The notes beneath the pieces were generated by a model, which saw only the letters and a list, made by a program, of their open reading frames with translations, ran no database searches and had not been told where the DNA came from. Positions 49,226-60,137 of a stretch of DNA of 64,000 nt are shown here, in pieces (within the stretch, counting starts at the first letter, position 1; the number at the start of each line of letters is the position of its first letter). This stretch comes from Aporophyla lueneburgensis. Lineage: Eukaryota > Arthropoda > Insecta > Lepidoptera > Noctuidae. The DNA lies in the NCBI GenBank assembly GCA_932294355.1, contig OW028761.1, positions 124,001 to 188,000 of the forward strand, in the 5' to 3' direction. Position numbers and translations under genes: made by a program.

Positions 49226-50107
49226 TGGCGACCGTGAACAATTAAGAAGAACCATTTTCAAGCTCGAACACGTGGAAACCGGCGCGGCGTTTTCGTTCCG
49301 CAAAATGGCGGCGGTGGCTGTTCGTCGGTGAAAATATCATCATCTGCATGTCTCAGAGTCAAAGGTTCCTGGTGAGCTCCGTGCTACGTCTCAGACTAAA
49401 TCGCTGCCTTCGTACGTCGTGTCAGCGTGGGTCTCCGCCGTCTCTGTGCTGCAACCAATCGGCGTCGGTGCGGCGGCGTAGTGATACCTACTCTAATGGA
49501 AGTAAGCCCGTTCCTTTGATATTCTCCTTTCCCTGTTTCTGTTTGAGTGTGGGTGCCTAGCTCGCTAAGCTTTTTCTTTAGCATATAGCCTAGGTATTAG
49601 CGTCTATACTGGCGCAACTCATTGCCTCATTATTACAGATTCTTATTTATTTTCGGTACTATACTGTACCTGCCGAGTGCTTGGCCAAGGGTATGGGTGC
49701 CTAGCTCACTAAGCTATTTTCCTTTGCACATAATAGCCTAGGTATTAGCGTCTATCCTGGCGCAACTCATTGCCCCATTACAGGTTAATAATTATTTTCG
49801 GTACTATACTGTACCTAAATCGCAATTATAAAAATTAAAAAACATTTTGCCGAACATTCCAGCGTTCCGGGTCCACGTGCACGGCCCACGCGCTCAAAGT
49901 ACTTCGTGTCTCGCCCGACGCGAGCTGTTGTTGCTGCCACGTGCTGTGTTGACGAGCTCGGCAGCGGTGTGGTTTGAGCTGTTTGGCGCTGGACTCTATA
50001 ACCGGTGGGATTGCATAATTTATTTAATTACATAGTTAATATCAGCAAAATTTGCCCAACTCATTGTTTCGCGTGTTCTTTACGGTAGTGTTTTTATTTC
50101 ACGCAAA
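49226..50107 (+). other. BEL leader: PBS and two imperfect direct repeats
   Basis: PBS at 49226, then a leader of about 880 bp. A ~130-bp phrase (GGGTGCCTAGCTC ... TTCGGTACTATACTGTACCT) occurs twice (49550-49672 and 49694-49815). Short ORFs here are not conserved-looking. The repeat may be part of the packaging region. Confidence 0.55.
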
Positions 50108-51117
50108 ATGGTGGAAGATACGATTACCTCTCCTAATGTGGAGGGTAACGAGAATATAAAATTATTGATTCGCAGACGTGGTGGAATACGAAGTAGACTA
50201 ACAATATTTAAACAGTTCATTAGTAAATACCAAATTGATGAGAAAGCCTCTAACCTTAGTAATTTAGAAGTGAGGGAGCTGTCTTTGCGACTCACACAGC
50301 TACAAGATTTAATGTCAAAGTTCGACTCTGTTCAATCTGAGATAGAGGAAATTGCTCAGAATATAGATGACCAAATGTCAGAGAGAAATTCTACAGAAGG
50401 GGAATTCTATGCCATGATTTCTATGGCACAAGAATTAATAAGTGTTAATTCATCAAATGTTAAAGAAAATTGTGAGTCTATACATTCCAGTTGTAGCCAA
50501 ATGAACAACTCTATTAAATTGCCAACCATAAATTTGCCAACATTTGATGGAAATTATTCTAAATGGCTAGAGTACAGAGACACATTTGACTCTTTAATCA
50601 ATAAAAATGAGTCTATTCCATTAATAAATAAGTTTCATTATTTAAGAAACTCGTTGGTAGGTAGCGCTTGTAATATAGTGAGGTCTATAGACTTTACAGC
50701 AGCGAACTATCAAATAGCATGGAAGTCTTTATGTGACAGATTTAATAACAAAAATATACTCATAAATAATCACATGCAGGCATTAGTCAATATCAATCCA
50801 ATCCAAAAAGAATCTTTCAAAGCATTGAGATATGTGATGGACCAAATTCAAAAAAATTTACATGCTTTAAATATATTAGATATTCCCACAGCTGGCTGGG
50901 ATCCCTTAGTTATATTCTTGGTCTCGTCTAAATTAGATCCTAGAACTAAGAGTAAATGGGAAGAATACAAAGGTCATTTAACACACCTGCCTTGTCTTGA
51001 AGAATTTGTAAAATTTTTAGATACTCGAGCAAATGTTTTAGAAACTGCTAATGGTAGTAGGTATTATGATAATAAAAATTCAAGTCATAGCAAGGAAAAT
51101 AAATCGGTTAAGTCATT
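50108..51117 (+). pseudogene. BEL Gag N-terminal and capsid part, truncated by insertion
   Basis: 337 codons: an N-terminal helical segment (RRRGGIRSRLTIFKQF, LRLTQLQDLMSKF) and the DUF1759-type Gag domain of BEL/Pao elements (LPTFDGNYSKWLEYRDTF, IPLINKFHYLRNSLVG, DRFNNKNILINNHM). The frame then enters the LTR of the nested element and stops at 51137. The knuckle and Pol domains lie beyond the insertion. Confidence 0.85.
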
Positions 51118-51236
51118 TGTTATGTTTGAACCTTGTTGATTGTTTTCATTAGCTGTCAAGTCTAACATTTTTGTATTGAGGGTAAAAAGGAATAAAACAG
51201 TTTGCTTTCTGATCTCGATTTGGTTGTATCTTTTAT
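51118..51236 (+). repeat. Mag-like 5' LTR
   Basis: TGTTATGTTTGAACC ... CTTTTAT, 119 bp; contains GGAATAAAACAG as likely polyA signal. Confidence 0.85.
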
Positions 51237-51266
51237 TGGCGACTGCGGAAAATAAATTGGATTTCG

Positions 51267-51530
51267 GTGACAATGACGGCAAATGTAACGAATATAGTGT
51301 TTCCCGGACAATTTAACCCAAAGACTGATAAGTGGTGTGATTATAAAGAACAATTACTGTGCGCCCTTGATGCGGCGGGTTATGACAAACTTAACCTCGA
51401 CAAGGGACGATCGCTGTTTCTTTCTCAGTGCGGCAAAGACACTTTCGCGTTAATTGCATCGCTTTTAGTTCCAAAACGTCCTACGGAAGTACCTTTAGTG
51501 GACATTTTTAGTTTTGGATCAGTTTTATGA
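51267..51530 (+). pseudogene. Mag-like Gag N-terminus, separated by a frame break
   Basis: ATG 51273 or 51267 opens the frame; it encodes the first ~85 residues of Gag (VFPGQFNPKTDKWCDYKEQL, GRSLFLSQCGKDTFALI). At about 51514 the frame must move by one base to join the long frame. A single indel in GACATTTTTAGTTTTGGAT is the simplest cause. Confidence 0.75.
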
Positions 51531-54500
51531 ACCTGAGGTTAACGAAATTTTGCAAGCGGGCAAATTTTACAAACGTCAACAACTTCAAAGTGAAAGCGTG
51601 CAAGACTTTGTGGCGGCTATAAGTGTGCTTGGTGCAAAATGCAATTTCATAGACTTAAAACGCCAGTTGAGAGACCGACTAGTACTGGGGGTGCGGGACG
51701 ATCGCTTGCGACGCGACTTACTGAAAAAGAAAGACTTGACATACGAGGTCGCGTTACAGATGTGTCTGGATTATCAAGTGACGTTCCCTGATTTGTACCC
51801 TGCGTGTGTGGCTAGTGAGTCTAAGCAAACTCCGTCCAGTGTCACGGAGACTGAACCGATGGACATTGGTAATGTTAACTCGAACGAGTGTCGACGGTGT
51901 GCACGCACACACAGGCCGGGCGAGCGCTGCCCGTTTGTTAAGGCGAAGTGCTTCTACTGCAAAAAGATTGGGCACATTGCGGCGGCCTGCACCAAGAAGC
52001 CAGGTCGTGTACACCAGGTCGACGACATGAGGGAAGTCAAAACGAGTGTTAACACTTCAGCTGAGAAGATGATGGGCGTATATGTCTGCGTGGATAATTA
52101 CTCACCACCTATTACCACAGACGTTATGATAGACGGCGTTCATTTATCTATGGAAGTGGACTCGGGTGCATCGCGTACCATTATGTCGGAAGAGACATAC
52201 AAGATGCTGTGGTTGACGCCTCCACCCCTACGAGCTACCAATCTAAAGCTCGTGACATGGACTCAAGACCCTTTGAAAGTATTAGGAATAGCAGACGTGC
52301 GTGTTGTGCTAGGTAATAAGGAAGCGCAATGTGAACTGGTCGTGGTGTCGGGGAACGGGCCAAATCTGCTGGGCAGGAACTGGTTCCATACACTAGGCCT
52401 TCAAGTATCAGGATTGTGCTGGGCTGAAGAGGAGATAGAACAATATAAAAAAGAATTTCCTGAACTATTTAAAGAAGAACTCGGCGAGTACAAAGGTCCT
52501 GAGGTGTCACTTCACGTGCGGCCAGATGCTACGCCCCGCTTTATAAAGGCGCGCGCGGTGCCGTACCCCCTTAAGAAAAAAGTCATTAGACAGTTGAATG
52601 AGATGGTGGAGGCGGGTGTACTGACACCTGTCCGTTATTCTGAGTGGGGGACACCGGTGACGCCGGTGATAAAAGAAGACGGAACAGTACGAATGTGTGG
52701 CGATTATCGTGTCACGGTGAACACCGCTATAGATACAGACATCTTTCCGCTGCCGACGTCTGTGGAAGCGTTTGTGAGACTTAGTGGCGGCAGAATATTT
52801 AGTAAGCTGGACTTGAAAAACGCATACACACAACTGAAGGTAGACGACGCGACAGCTATGCTGCTCACGTGGAACACTCCTATCGGTCTAATGAAAGTGA
52901 ATCGTCTGCCATTCGGTGTCAGCGCGGCGCCAGCGATTTTTCAGCGTCTGATGTCGACGGCGTTAGCGGGTATGGACGGAGTGGCGTGTCTATTAGATGA
53001 TATCGCTGTCACTGGAGCCACGATTGAAGAACACAACCGGAGACTTAAACAAGTACTGAGCAAATTGCAACAGATGGGACTCCGCCTCAACGTAAAGAAA
53101 TGTGTGTTCGCTGCGAACAGCATCACATTCCTAGGCCATATGATTAATGCAGAGGGACTTCACCCAGCACCTGCGAAAGTTAAAGAGATTCAGGAAAAGT
53201 CGGCCCCAACCAATAGAGAGACCTTGCGTGCCTTCCTGGGCTTATATAATTTTTATGAAAAATTCCTGCCTGACAAGAGCACTGTGTTGGAACCACTGTA
53301 TCGACTTTTAGAATCAAAAAGACCTTGGAGCTGGGGTGAGAAGGAACAGGAAGCGTTTGTGGAGGCGAAGCGATTACTGTCATCAGATCGAACGTTGGTG
53401 GGCTATGACTTGCAGAAAGAACTACTTCTCATTTGTGATTCATCGGAATACGGTCTCGGAGCGATTATTGCACACGTCATGGAGGACGGGTCAGAGCGGC
53501 CGGTGATGATGGCCTCACGGACACTACAGGCGCACGAGAGACGATATGGGCAGATTGATAAGGAGGCCCTGGCTATTATATTTGGATTGACAAAGTTTCA
53601 CGAATTCTTGGCGGGTCGTAAATTTTGTATTGTGACAGATCATAAGCCGTTGGTCGGTTTATTCAATCCCGCTAAACCAATTCCAGACCAGATATCACCC
53701 AGGATGTTGCGCTGGTCATTGAAACTTTCCAGTTATAATTACAGTATACAGTACAGGCCTGGTAAATTAATCGGCAACGCGGACGCGTTGAGCAGGTGGA
53801 CCGCTCCGGACACGTCGAGTGTGCAGGAGGATGTGCTGCGCGACGTGCTACTGCTGGAGGAGCAGCCGAGCGGCTGGGAGCTGGACGCTACTAAGATAGC
53901 CGCGGAGACCAACAAAGATGTGGTATTGCAAAAAGTAATGTTTCACGTTTTGCACGGATGGCCACGAAGGAACACAGACCCGAACCTACAAGCTTATTGG
54001 ACACGGAGAGAGGCTCTTTCACATAATAAAGGTTGTTTATTGTGGAGCAACAGAGTCATAATACCTTCGTCCTTACAGGACAAAGTGTTAAAGTTGTTAC
54101 ATGCCCCTCATGCGGGCATTGTCCAGACAAAAGCGTATGCAAGAGGCTACGTGTGGTGGGTCGACATAGATCGGCGGATTGAGAGTGTGGTGGCCGCGTG
54201 TCAGCAATGTCAGCTAGTGAGAAATAACCCACCAAAGGACCCGCAGACTTGGATTGTTCCAGAGAAGCCGTGGAGCCGTGTGCATGTGGATTTTGCGGGG
54301 CCCTTTCAAGGAAAAACGTTTTTAGTCCTAGTAGACAGCTACAGCAAATGGTTTGAGGCTGAAAGCATACCAGCGATGAACAGTGGTACGGTGATAGCTG
54401 TTATGAGAAAAATTTTCACTTCACAAGGGCTACCCGACGTGTTGGTGTCCGATAATGGACGTGCGTTCACCTCGGATGAATTTAATAATTTTCTTAAAAA

Positions 54501-55110
54501 GAATGGAATTAAACATTTGTATTCACCACCCTACCATCCAGAGACTAACGGGCAGATTGAACGCACGATTCAAACATTTAAGAATAAAATAAAGAAACTA
54601 GAGAACCTGGACATGCAATGGCAGGAGAAACTTTGCAAAGTTCTATACTATCTACGGACTGTGCCCAATAGCTCCACCAACAAGACACCTGCTGAGTTAC
54701 TGAATGGGCGAAGATACAGGACTGCAGTGTCGAGCTTACACCCCGACTCGGTGCCGAGTCGCGCCGAGCAGCAACTGGAGGCGGCGGCGCAGCGCCCGCC
54801 CGCGCGGACTTTTACGCTGCTGCAGCCCGTGCTCATACGCATGTACGGGCCTGGGAACAGGTGGCGTCGGGCCACAGTGGAGACGGTGGAGGGGCCGGCC
54901 ACTTATGTGGTGAGGACGGAAGATGGAGAGCTGCATCGGCGACACGCAGACCAAATACTGGCCAGACCGCCGGACACATCTGCTAATGGGGCACCTGTCA
55001 TTGACAGTCAGTCAACTAATGATACGGACCCTGAATTATCACAGGATCCGCCGATTGTGATTCCACCGCCTGAATTATGGCCAGATATTATAGGAATTCC
55101 TAATGAATGA
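51514..55110 (+). CDS. Mag-like Gag-Pol polyprotein (most of Gag through integrase)
   Basis: 1198 open codons. Capsid remainder (residues 1-100), Cys-rich knuckles (126-160; CFYCKKIGHIAAAC is C-x2-C-x4-H-x4-C), protease DSGAS (216-220), RT with MCGDYRVTVN, FSKLDLKNAY (first Asp) and CLLDDIAV (about 493-500), RNase H (ICDSSEYGLG, IDKEALAI, VTDHKPLV, NADALSR), integrase HHCC (HAPHAGIVQ ... CQQCQ, about 860-905), D in VHVDFAGP, D in SDNGRAF, E in NGQIERTI. No env. The polyprotein is complete from capsid on, so activity would be lost only through the 5' frame break. Confidence 0.85.
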   Translation: MDQFYEPEVNEILQAGKFYKRQQLQSESVQDFVAAISVLGAKCNFIDLKRQLRDRLVLGVRDDRLRRDLLKKKDLTYEVALQMCLDYQVTFPDLYPACVASESKQTPSSVTETEPMDIGNVNSNECRRCARTHRPGERCPFVKAKCFYCKKIGHIAAACTKKPGRVHQVDDMREVKTSVNTSAEKMMGVYVCVDNYSPPITTDVMIDGVHLSMEVDSGASRTIMSEETYKMLWLTPPPLRATNLKLVTWTQDPLKVLGIADVRVVLGNKEAQCELVVVSGNGPNLLGRNWFHTLGLQVSGLCWAEEEIEQYKKEFPELFKEELGEYKGPEVSLHVRPDATPRFIKARAVPYPLKKKVIRQLNEMVEAGVLTPVRYSEWGTPVTPVIKEDGTVRMCGDYRVTVNTAIDTDIFPLPTSVEAFVRLSGGRIFSKLDLKNAYTQLKVDDATAMLLTWNTPIGLMKVNRLPFGVSAAPAIFQRLMSTALAGMDGVACLLDDIAVTGATIEEHNRRLKQVLSKLQQMGLRLNVKKCVFAANSITFLGHMINAEGLHPAPAKVKEIQEKSAPTNRETLRAFLGLYNFYEKFLPDKSTVLEPLYRLLESKRPWSWGEKEQEAFVEAKRLLSSDRTLVGYDLQKELLLICDSSEYGLGAIIAHVMEDGSERPVMMASRTLQAHERRYGQIDKEALAIIFGLTKFHEFLAGRKFCIVTDHKPLVGLFNPAKPIPDQISPRMLRWSLKLSSYNYSIQYRPGKLIGNADALSRWTAPDTSSVQEDVLRDVLLLEEQPSGWELDATKIAAETNKDVVLQKVMFHVLHGWPRRNTDPNLQAYWTRREALSHNKGCLLWSNRVIIPSSLQDKVLKLLHAPHAGIVQTKAYARGYVWWVDIDRRIESVVAACQQCQLVRNNPPKDPQTWIVPEKPWSRVHVDFAGPFQGKTFLVLVDSYSKWFEAESIPAMNSGTVIAVMRKIFTSQGLPDVLVSDNGRAFTSDEFNNFLKKNGIKHLYSPPYHPETNGQIERTIQTFKNKIKKLENLDMQWQEKLCKVLYYLRTVPNSSTNKTPAELLNGRRYRTAVSSLHPDSVPSRAEQQLEAAAQRPPARTFTLLQPVLIRMYGPGNRWRRATVETVEGPATYVVRTEDGELHRRHADQILARPPDTSANGAPVIDSQSTNDTDPELSQDPPIVIPPPELWPDIIGIPNE

Positions 55111-55214
55111 CTTAAGTGATTGTTATGTTAGAAGTAGACCTTTTTGTTGAATTGATTTTGTTATCTACTGTTGAATTTATTATTGTATTTACCAATCATT
55201 ATGAGAGAAAGGTA

Positions 55215-55333
55215 TGTTATGTTTGAACCTTGTTGATTGTTTTCATTAGCTGTCAAGTCTAACATTTTTGTATTGAGGGTAAAAAGGAATAAAACAGTTT
55301 GCTTTCTGATCTCGATTTGGTTATATCTTTTAT
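55215..55333 (+). repeat. Mag-like 3' LTR
   Basis: 118 of 119 bases match the 5' LTR (A for G eleven bases from the end). The open frame at 55237 that runs into BEL pol starts by chance in this LTR. Confidence 0.85.
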
Positions 55334-55337
55334 CATT

Positions 55338-58300
55338 AACAACTACGTTGGCTGATACTAAAACAAAGACATGTTTCATATGTAACAAATCACATTATGT
55401 ACACCAGTGTCATAAATTTAAGGCTTTGAGTTTAAAGGATAAGCTGTCTGAAGTGGCTAAACATGAGTTGTGCACCAACTGTCTTCGTAGTGGACACAAT
55501 GTTCCAGAATGTCCATGGAACAGTTCTTGCCGGACCTGTAAGGAAAAGCATAATTCAATGTTGCATAGCAACAGTACAATCACTAATGTAGTCACAGAAA
55601 GTACAGAAGCAGCTCAGCCATCCACCATTCCTGTTAGTTTGTCAGCCCGCTCGTCCGGTCAAGTTTTGTTATGTACTGCACAAGTTGAAATTAATACTCA
55701 TAACAATACTACTCACCTGGCACGTGCGTTGCTGGACACTGGAAGCCAGTCTTCATTTATAACAAAAAGGCTTAAAGAAAAGTTAGGGTTACAAGCAACA
55801 AAAATTAGTTCTTTTAATGTTAGTGGTATAAATAATGCAGCATGCAAAATTACAGAACGTTGCAATATTGTGATTAAGTCTAGAATAAGTTCATTTAATA
55901 GAACTGTTAACTGCTTAGTAATTCCTCAAATTACAGGATCATTACCTGGTGCTCAAGTAAATGCTGAGCATCTGGGCTTGCCCAATGGGATAGTTCTGGC
56001 AGACCCCTTGTTTTATGAGCCTGCAGAGATAGATATCTTGATTGGTGCAGACCACTTTTTTGATATTGTAAACAATAATAGAATAGTTTTAGGAGTGAAT
56101 AAGCCTATATTACAGGAAAGCCAGTTAGGATGGCTAGTTGCCGGCCCTATTGGTGAAGCTTGTTTTAGTCACAATATACATTGTAATTTAGTTAAAAATG
56201 ATAAACTGGTGTCACTTCAAGACATCCATAATTCAGTTAAAAGATTCTGGGAGGTAGAGGAATTGCCTACAGGTTCTAATAATTATTCCATTGATGAGCA
56301 ATATTGTGAGTCTCATTTTATTAAGAACACTTGTCGTTTACCAGATGGACGATTTTCTGTAATGATGCCACTGACTGAGACACCAGAGCAGGCACTTGGA
56401 AAATCTTTTCCTATTGCTGTTAAACGGTTCTTGAGCCTAGAAAGTAAATTAAATAAAAATGTTGAACTTAAGAAACAATACAGTGAATTTATACTAGAAT
56501 ATAGTAGGTTAGGACATTTAAACGAAATTGAAAGGCCTAAGTTTGGTTGTTACTTACCCCATCATTGCGTAATTCGGGAACAACATGACACCACCAAACT
56601 GAGAGTAGTATTTGATGCTTCTGTTAAAACTAGTTCAGGAAAATCTTTGAATGATATCCAGGCTGTTGGACCCACTGTCCAGAGCGACTTATTTTCCATT
56701 TTTATTCGTTTCAGAATACATAAATTTGTTTTAACAGCAGACGTCGAAAAAATGTACCGACAAGTAGCCTTAGATAAATCACAGCGACACCTACAGCTTG
56801 TGTTGTGGAGGGATCAAGTTGATCAACCTTTCAAAATCTTACAGCTCAACACTTTGACATATGGAATGGCTTCGGCACCATTCTTAGCTACTAGGTGTCT
56901 GGTTGAGCTGGCTGATAAATGTCAGGATAAGATTATTGCCAATGTTATTAAGAATGATTTTTATATGGATGACCTCAACACAGGGGCCTCAACCGAAGAG
57001 GAATTAAAACATATATATTTAAAGGTCACAGAAACATTAAATTCTGCTTGTTTCCCATTAAGGAAATTTCGCACAAACTCTCATATCCTTGGTGACAAAA
57101 CAGAATCATCTAACTACCTCAATTTTCATGATGACGCTAATGTATTAGGTCTGAAATGGTCACCAAAATCTGATGAGCTGCGGTTTCCTAATGGAATTGA
57201 GTTTGCTTCAAAGGTTACCAAACGAGCAATTATTTCTACAACATGCAAAGTATTTGATCCCTTAGGGCTGGTTAGTTGTTGTATCATTAAAGCAAAAATT
57301 TTACTGCAGCATTTGTGGATTGCAAAATTAGATTGGGATGAACCCGTACCTGAGCCTTATGCTAAAAGATGGTTTAATTTCATCCAAAACTTGCATCATT
57401 TATCTGATATTATAATACCTCGTTATGTTTTGGGTGATAATTTAGAAACCCAGTCAGCTGAGTTACATTGCTTTGTAGATGCAAGTCAGCAGGCATATGG
57501 AGCGTGTGTTTATTTACGTTCCCAAGATAGTAAACAAACTATTACAGTAAGGTTACTATGTGCAAAAACTAGAGTTTCTCCAATTAAGGAGCTTACAATC
57601 CCACGTTTAGAGTTATGTGCTGCTCTGTTAGGAGCTCAAGTTAGCGAGAAGGTATTACAGTCTGTACCATGCAATGTTACAAAAAAATATATGTGGACCG
57701 ATTCCACAGTTGTACTTGGATGGCTGAAAACTCAGAATAGAGTTTTACAGACATTTGTACGTAACCGAGTCAACAAAATTAAGGAAATTACCAAAGAATT
57801 TGAGTGGAAACATGTTCCAACTGAGTTAAACCCAGCAGATTTAGCTTCTAGGGGCATTGACCCACAGCATCTGCAATCATTATCTGTATGGTGGGAAGGT
57901 CCTATGTTCCTAAAACAGGAACAATCATATTGGCCTACTCAACCTCACTCTATAACTAAAAACCTACCTGAAGTCAAGGTATTAGTGTCCGTTGATGACA
58001 TGTCTAAAAATAATTTGTTAGTACCATTTGAAAAATATTCAAGTTATAGTAGACTAAAAAGAGTTTATGCATATGTTCTACGTTTCATTAATAATTGTAA
58101 AAGTAAACAGTTAAAAATAAAAGGACCTTTGCAAGCCTATGAGCTAGAGAACTCTTTAATACTATTGCTTAAAGTTAGTCAATCAGAGTCGTTTGCAAAG
58201 GATATGAAACAAATTCGAAACGGAATAAAACTACATCACAAAAGTAAATTGTTACCATTAAATCCAATATTAGATACCAATGGTTTACTAAGAGTTGGCG

Positions 58301-59523
58301 GCAGGTTAACTCAGTCTGATTTTCAGTACGACAAAAAACACCCAATTTTACTGGATTCTAAACACCACTTTACTAAACTTTTGATGAGATACGAACATTT
58401 ACATTTAATGCATGCAGGTCCACAGTTGCTTCTGTCGTCAGTCCGCGAGAGATTTTGGCCACTAGGTGGTAGGATCTTAGCTCGCACTGTAGTTAGACAC
58501 TGTGTAGTCTGTGCTCGAATGAAAGGTCAGACTACTCAACCGTTAATGGGCGACTTGCCGAGTGTACGAGTGAATCCAGACTTTCCCTTTAATTCATGTG
58601 GGATTGACTTTGCGGGACCCTTTTTGGTTTCTTCCAAAAAAGGACGAGGTAGTCGTATCACCAAAGCCTACTTATGTGTATTTGTGTGTTTAGTAACGAA
58701 AGCCCTACATTTGGAGATTGTAAGCGATCTGTCCACCGAGGCCTTCATATCATGTCTGCGCAGGTTTGTGTCGCGTCGCGGCAAACCCTATGTCATACAC
58801 TGCGACAACGGAAAGAACTTTGTTGGCGCTAACAATGAGTTGGGTAGGGTTATACAGTCCAGCGTCCAGGCGGTCTCGGATTATGCAGCTGACGAGGCTA
58901 TTCAATTCAAATTTATTCCCGCGTACTCTCCACATTTTGGTGGAATTTGGGAAGCCGGCGTTAAATCCGCGAAATTTCACTTAAAACGCGTAGTTGGCAA
59001 TGCCTCACTCACATTTGAAGAGTTAGCAACGCTCTTCACTCAAATAGAAGCAATCCTAAACTCCCGACCTCTTTCCCCCCTGTCATCAGAACCCACTGAT
59101 ATCAATCCTTTAACCCCTGGGCACTTTCTAATCGGACGCCCGCTGATGTCTGTACCTTCACTACCGGTGACAACATCTAGACCCAACAGGTACCAGCTTA
59201 TCGAACAAACACGACAGCGGTTCTGGGAGAGGTGGCGACGAGAGTTTATGGCAGAGCTACAAAACCGAGCAAAATGGAAGAAGGGATCCAAACCAATTAA
59301 TGTCGGAGACCTTATTATATTGAAGCAAGACAACTTGATGCCGCTCCAATGGCGTATGGGTCGCGTCACTAAATTATACCCCGGAGCCGACGGGATCTGC
59401 AGAGTAGCGGAAATCTACACTGCCAACGGCACCATCAAACGAGCAGTCAATAAGATGTGCCCCCTACCGGTGAATGAAGAGTTGAAAGAAGATTTCAACG
59501 GCCCGGAAGATGAACGCGCCTAA
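55338..59523 (+). pseudogene. BEL Pol with Gag knuckles, distal part of the split Gag-Pol
   Basis: About 1395 codons. Gag zinc region (CFICNKSHYVHQC, CTNCLRSGHNVPEC), protease (ALLDTGSQSSFI), RT (LRVVFDASVKTS, VLTADVEKMYRQV with first Asp, FYMDDLNTGA catalytic YMDD), Peptidase_A17/RNase H-like region (HCFVDASQQAYG, MWTDSTVVLGWL, NPADLASRG), integrase zinc site (HCVVCARMKG), catalytic D in CGIDFAGPF, D in HCDNGKNF, E in GIWEAGVKS, and the DUF5641 C-terminus (VGDLIILKQDNLMPLQW). No stop or frameshift seen. It lost its Gag start only through the nested insertion. Confidence 0.85.
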
Positions 59524-59745
59524 TTGCGCATATATGAACGCGCCCGAAGAGAGAGGGGCGCGCGGGGGACGGAGACGCCACGCGGCAGCCGCAGGCGACA
59601 CGACATCCTTTGTCCGGCCAAAATCGACGTGTGCGCAGTGCTATATTAAAATGTCGCGCGTCTAATAATAAATGTTATGTGCAGAATTATTATAAAACTA
59701 TGCAAAAATTGAAGTTGGAGTTATTTATTCTCAACACCCAACAAG
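59511..59745 (+). repeat. BEL 3' LTR
   Basis: Identical to 48991-49225. The pol stop codon TAA (59521-59523) is inside it. Confidence 0.9.
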
Positions 59746-60080
59746 TTGGCAAAAAGTTTCTGCAATAAATTCGTTATTTTAATTTTGAAAAATAAAATAT
59801 TATAAAGTTTAAATAAGTTCAAGTAAAATTCCAGTATTGGGGCGGATTTTTTCCGGTGCCCAGGAGCGGCATTAAGTTTAAATCCCGCCCTGGTCCCATG
59901 TAATAGGGGCCGAGCCTATTGCTATCATCTGGGCAGAAATCCAGATCTCGGGCTGTTACTGAGAAATTCCTGTTGGATAAACTCAATGACACTTTGTTCG
60001 ACCAAGATGTGAATTGTAGGTCCACTCTCACATTTGAATTAATTATTTTATTAAATTAAAATAAATCATTTATTTTACAG
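59746..60080 (+). other. Intron 4, distal end
   Basis: AT-rich unique sequence with one GC-moderate patch (59840-59950). Ends AAATAAATCATTTATTTTAC AG, matching the end of intron 3. Confidence 0.45.
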
Positions 60081-60137
60081 ATGATGCTACAATAGATGTT
60101 GAAATAGATGAGAAACTTACACTGGATCTTAAAAAGG
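60081..60137 (+). CDS. ZAD zinc-finger gene, exon 5 (duplicated exon, copy B)
   Basis: 57-nt phase 1-1 exon, acceptor TTATTTTACAG, donor AAGG|GTAAGG. Encodes 19 residues (core IDVEIDEKLTLDLKK), about 14 of 19 identical to exon 4 with conservative differences. Flanking intron ends are also similar, which shows that an exon with its borders was duplicated. The frame is kept in both, so both may be used. Confidence 0.75.

Larger units (their letters stand above)
51118..55333 (+). mobile_element. Short-LTR Gypsy element (Mag-like) nested in BEL
   Basis: 119-bp LTRs (51118-51236, 55215-55333) differ at one base; CATT at 51114-51117 and 55334-55337. PBS-like TGGCGACTGCGG at 51237, polypurine tract GAGAGAAAGG just before the 3' LTR. 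Internal region codes Gag, PR, RT, RNase H and IN with one frame break near 51515. Very short LTRs and the protein style suggest the Mag clade (known from Bombyx); this is by resemblance. Confidence 0.9.
48991..59745 (+). mobile_element. BEL/Pao retrotransposon with a nested Gypsy element
   Basis: 235-bp LTRs at 48991-49225 and 59511-59745 are identical over their whole length by eye. PBS TGGCGACCGTGAAC starts at 49226. One long Gag-Pol frame starts at 50108, is cut at 51117 by the nested element and continues from 55338 to 59523, ending inside the 3' LTR. Removing the nested element and one CATT gives an uninterrupted frame and a ~6.5-kb element. Flanking target duplication is unclear (TTGGAA on the left, TTGGCA on the right). 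Only 187 bp separates it from the Gypsy stack. Confidence 0.9.

Noticed and set aside
54648..54954. Antisense and alternative-frame ORFs in the Mag-like integrase C-terminus
   Set aside because: Shadows of the GC-rich C-terminal coding region.
55237..55337. Start of the 1428-codon ORF as a genuine protein N-terminus
   Set aside because: This part is the nested element's 3' LTR; the real BEL frame enters at 55338.
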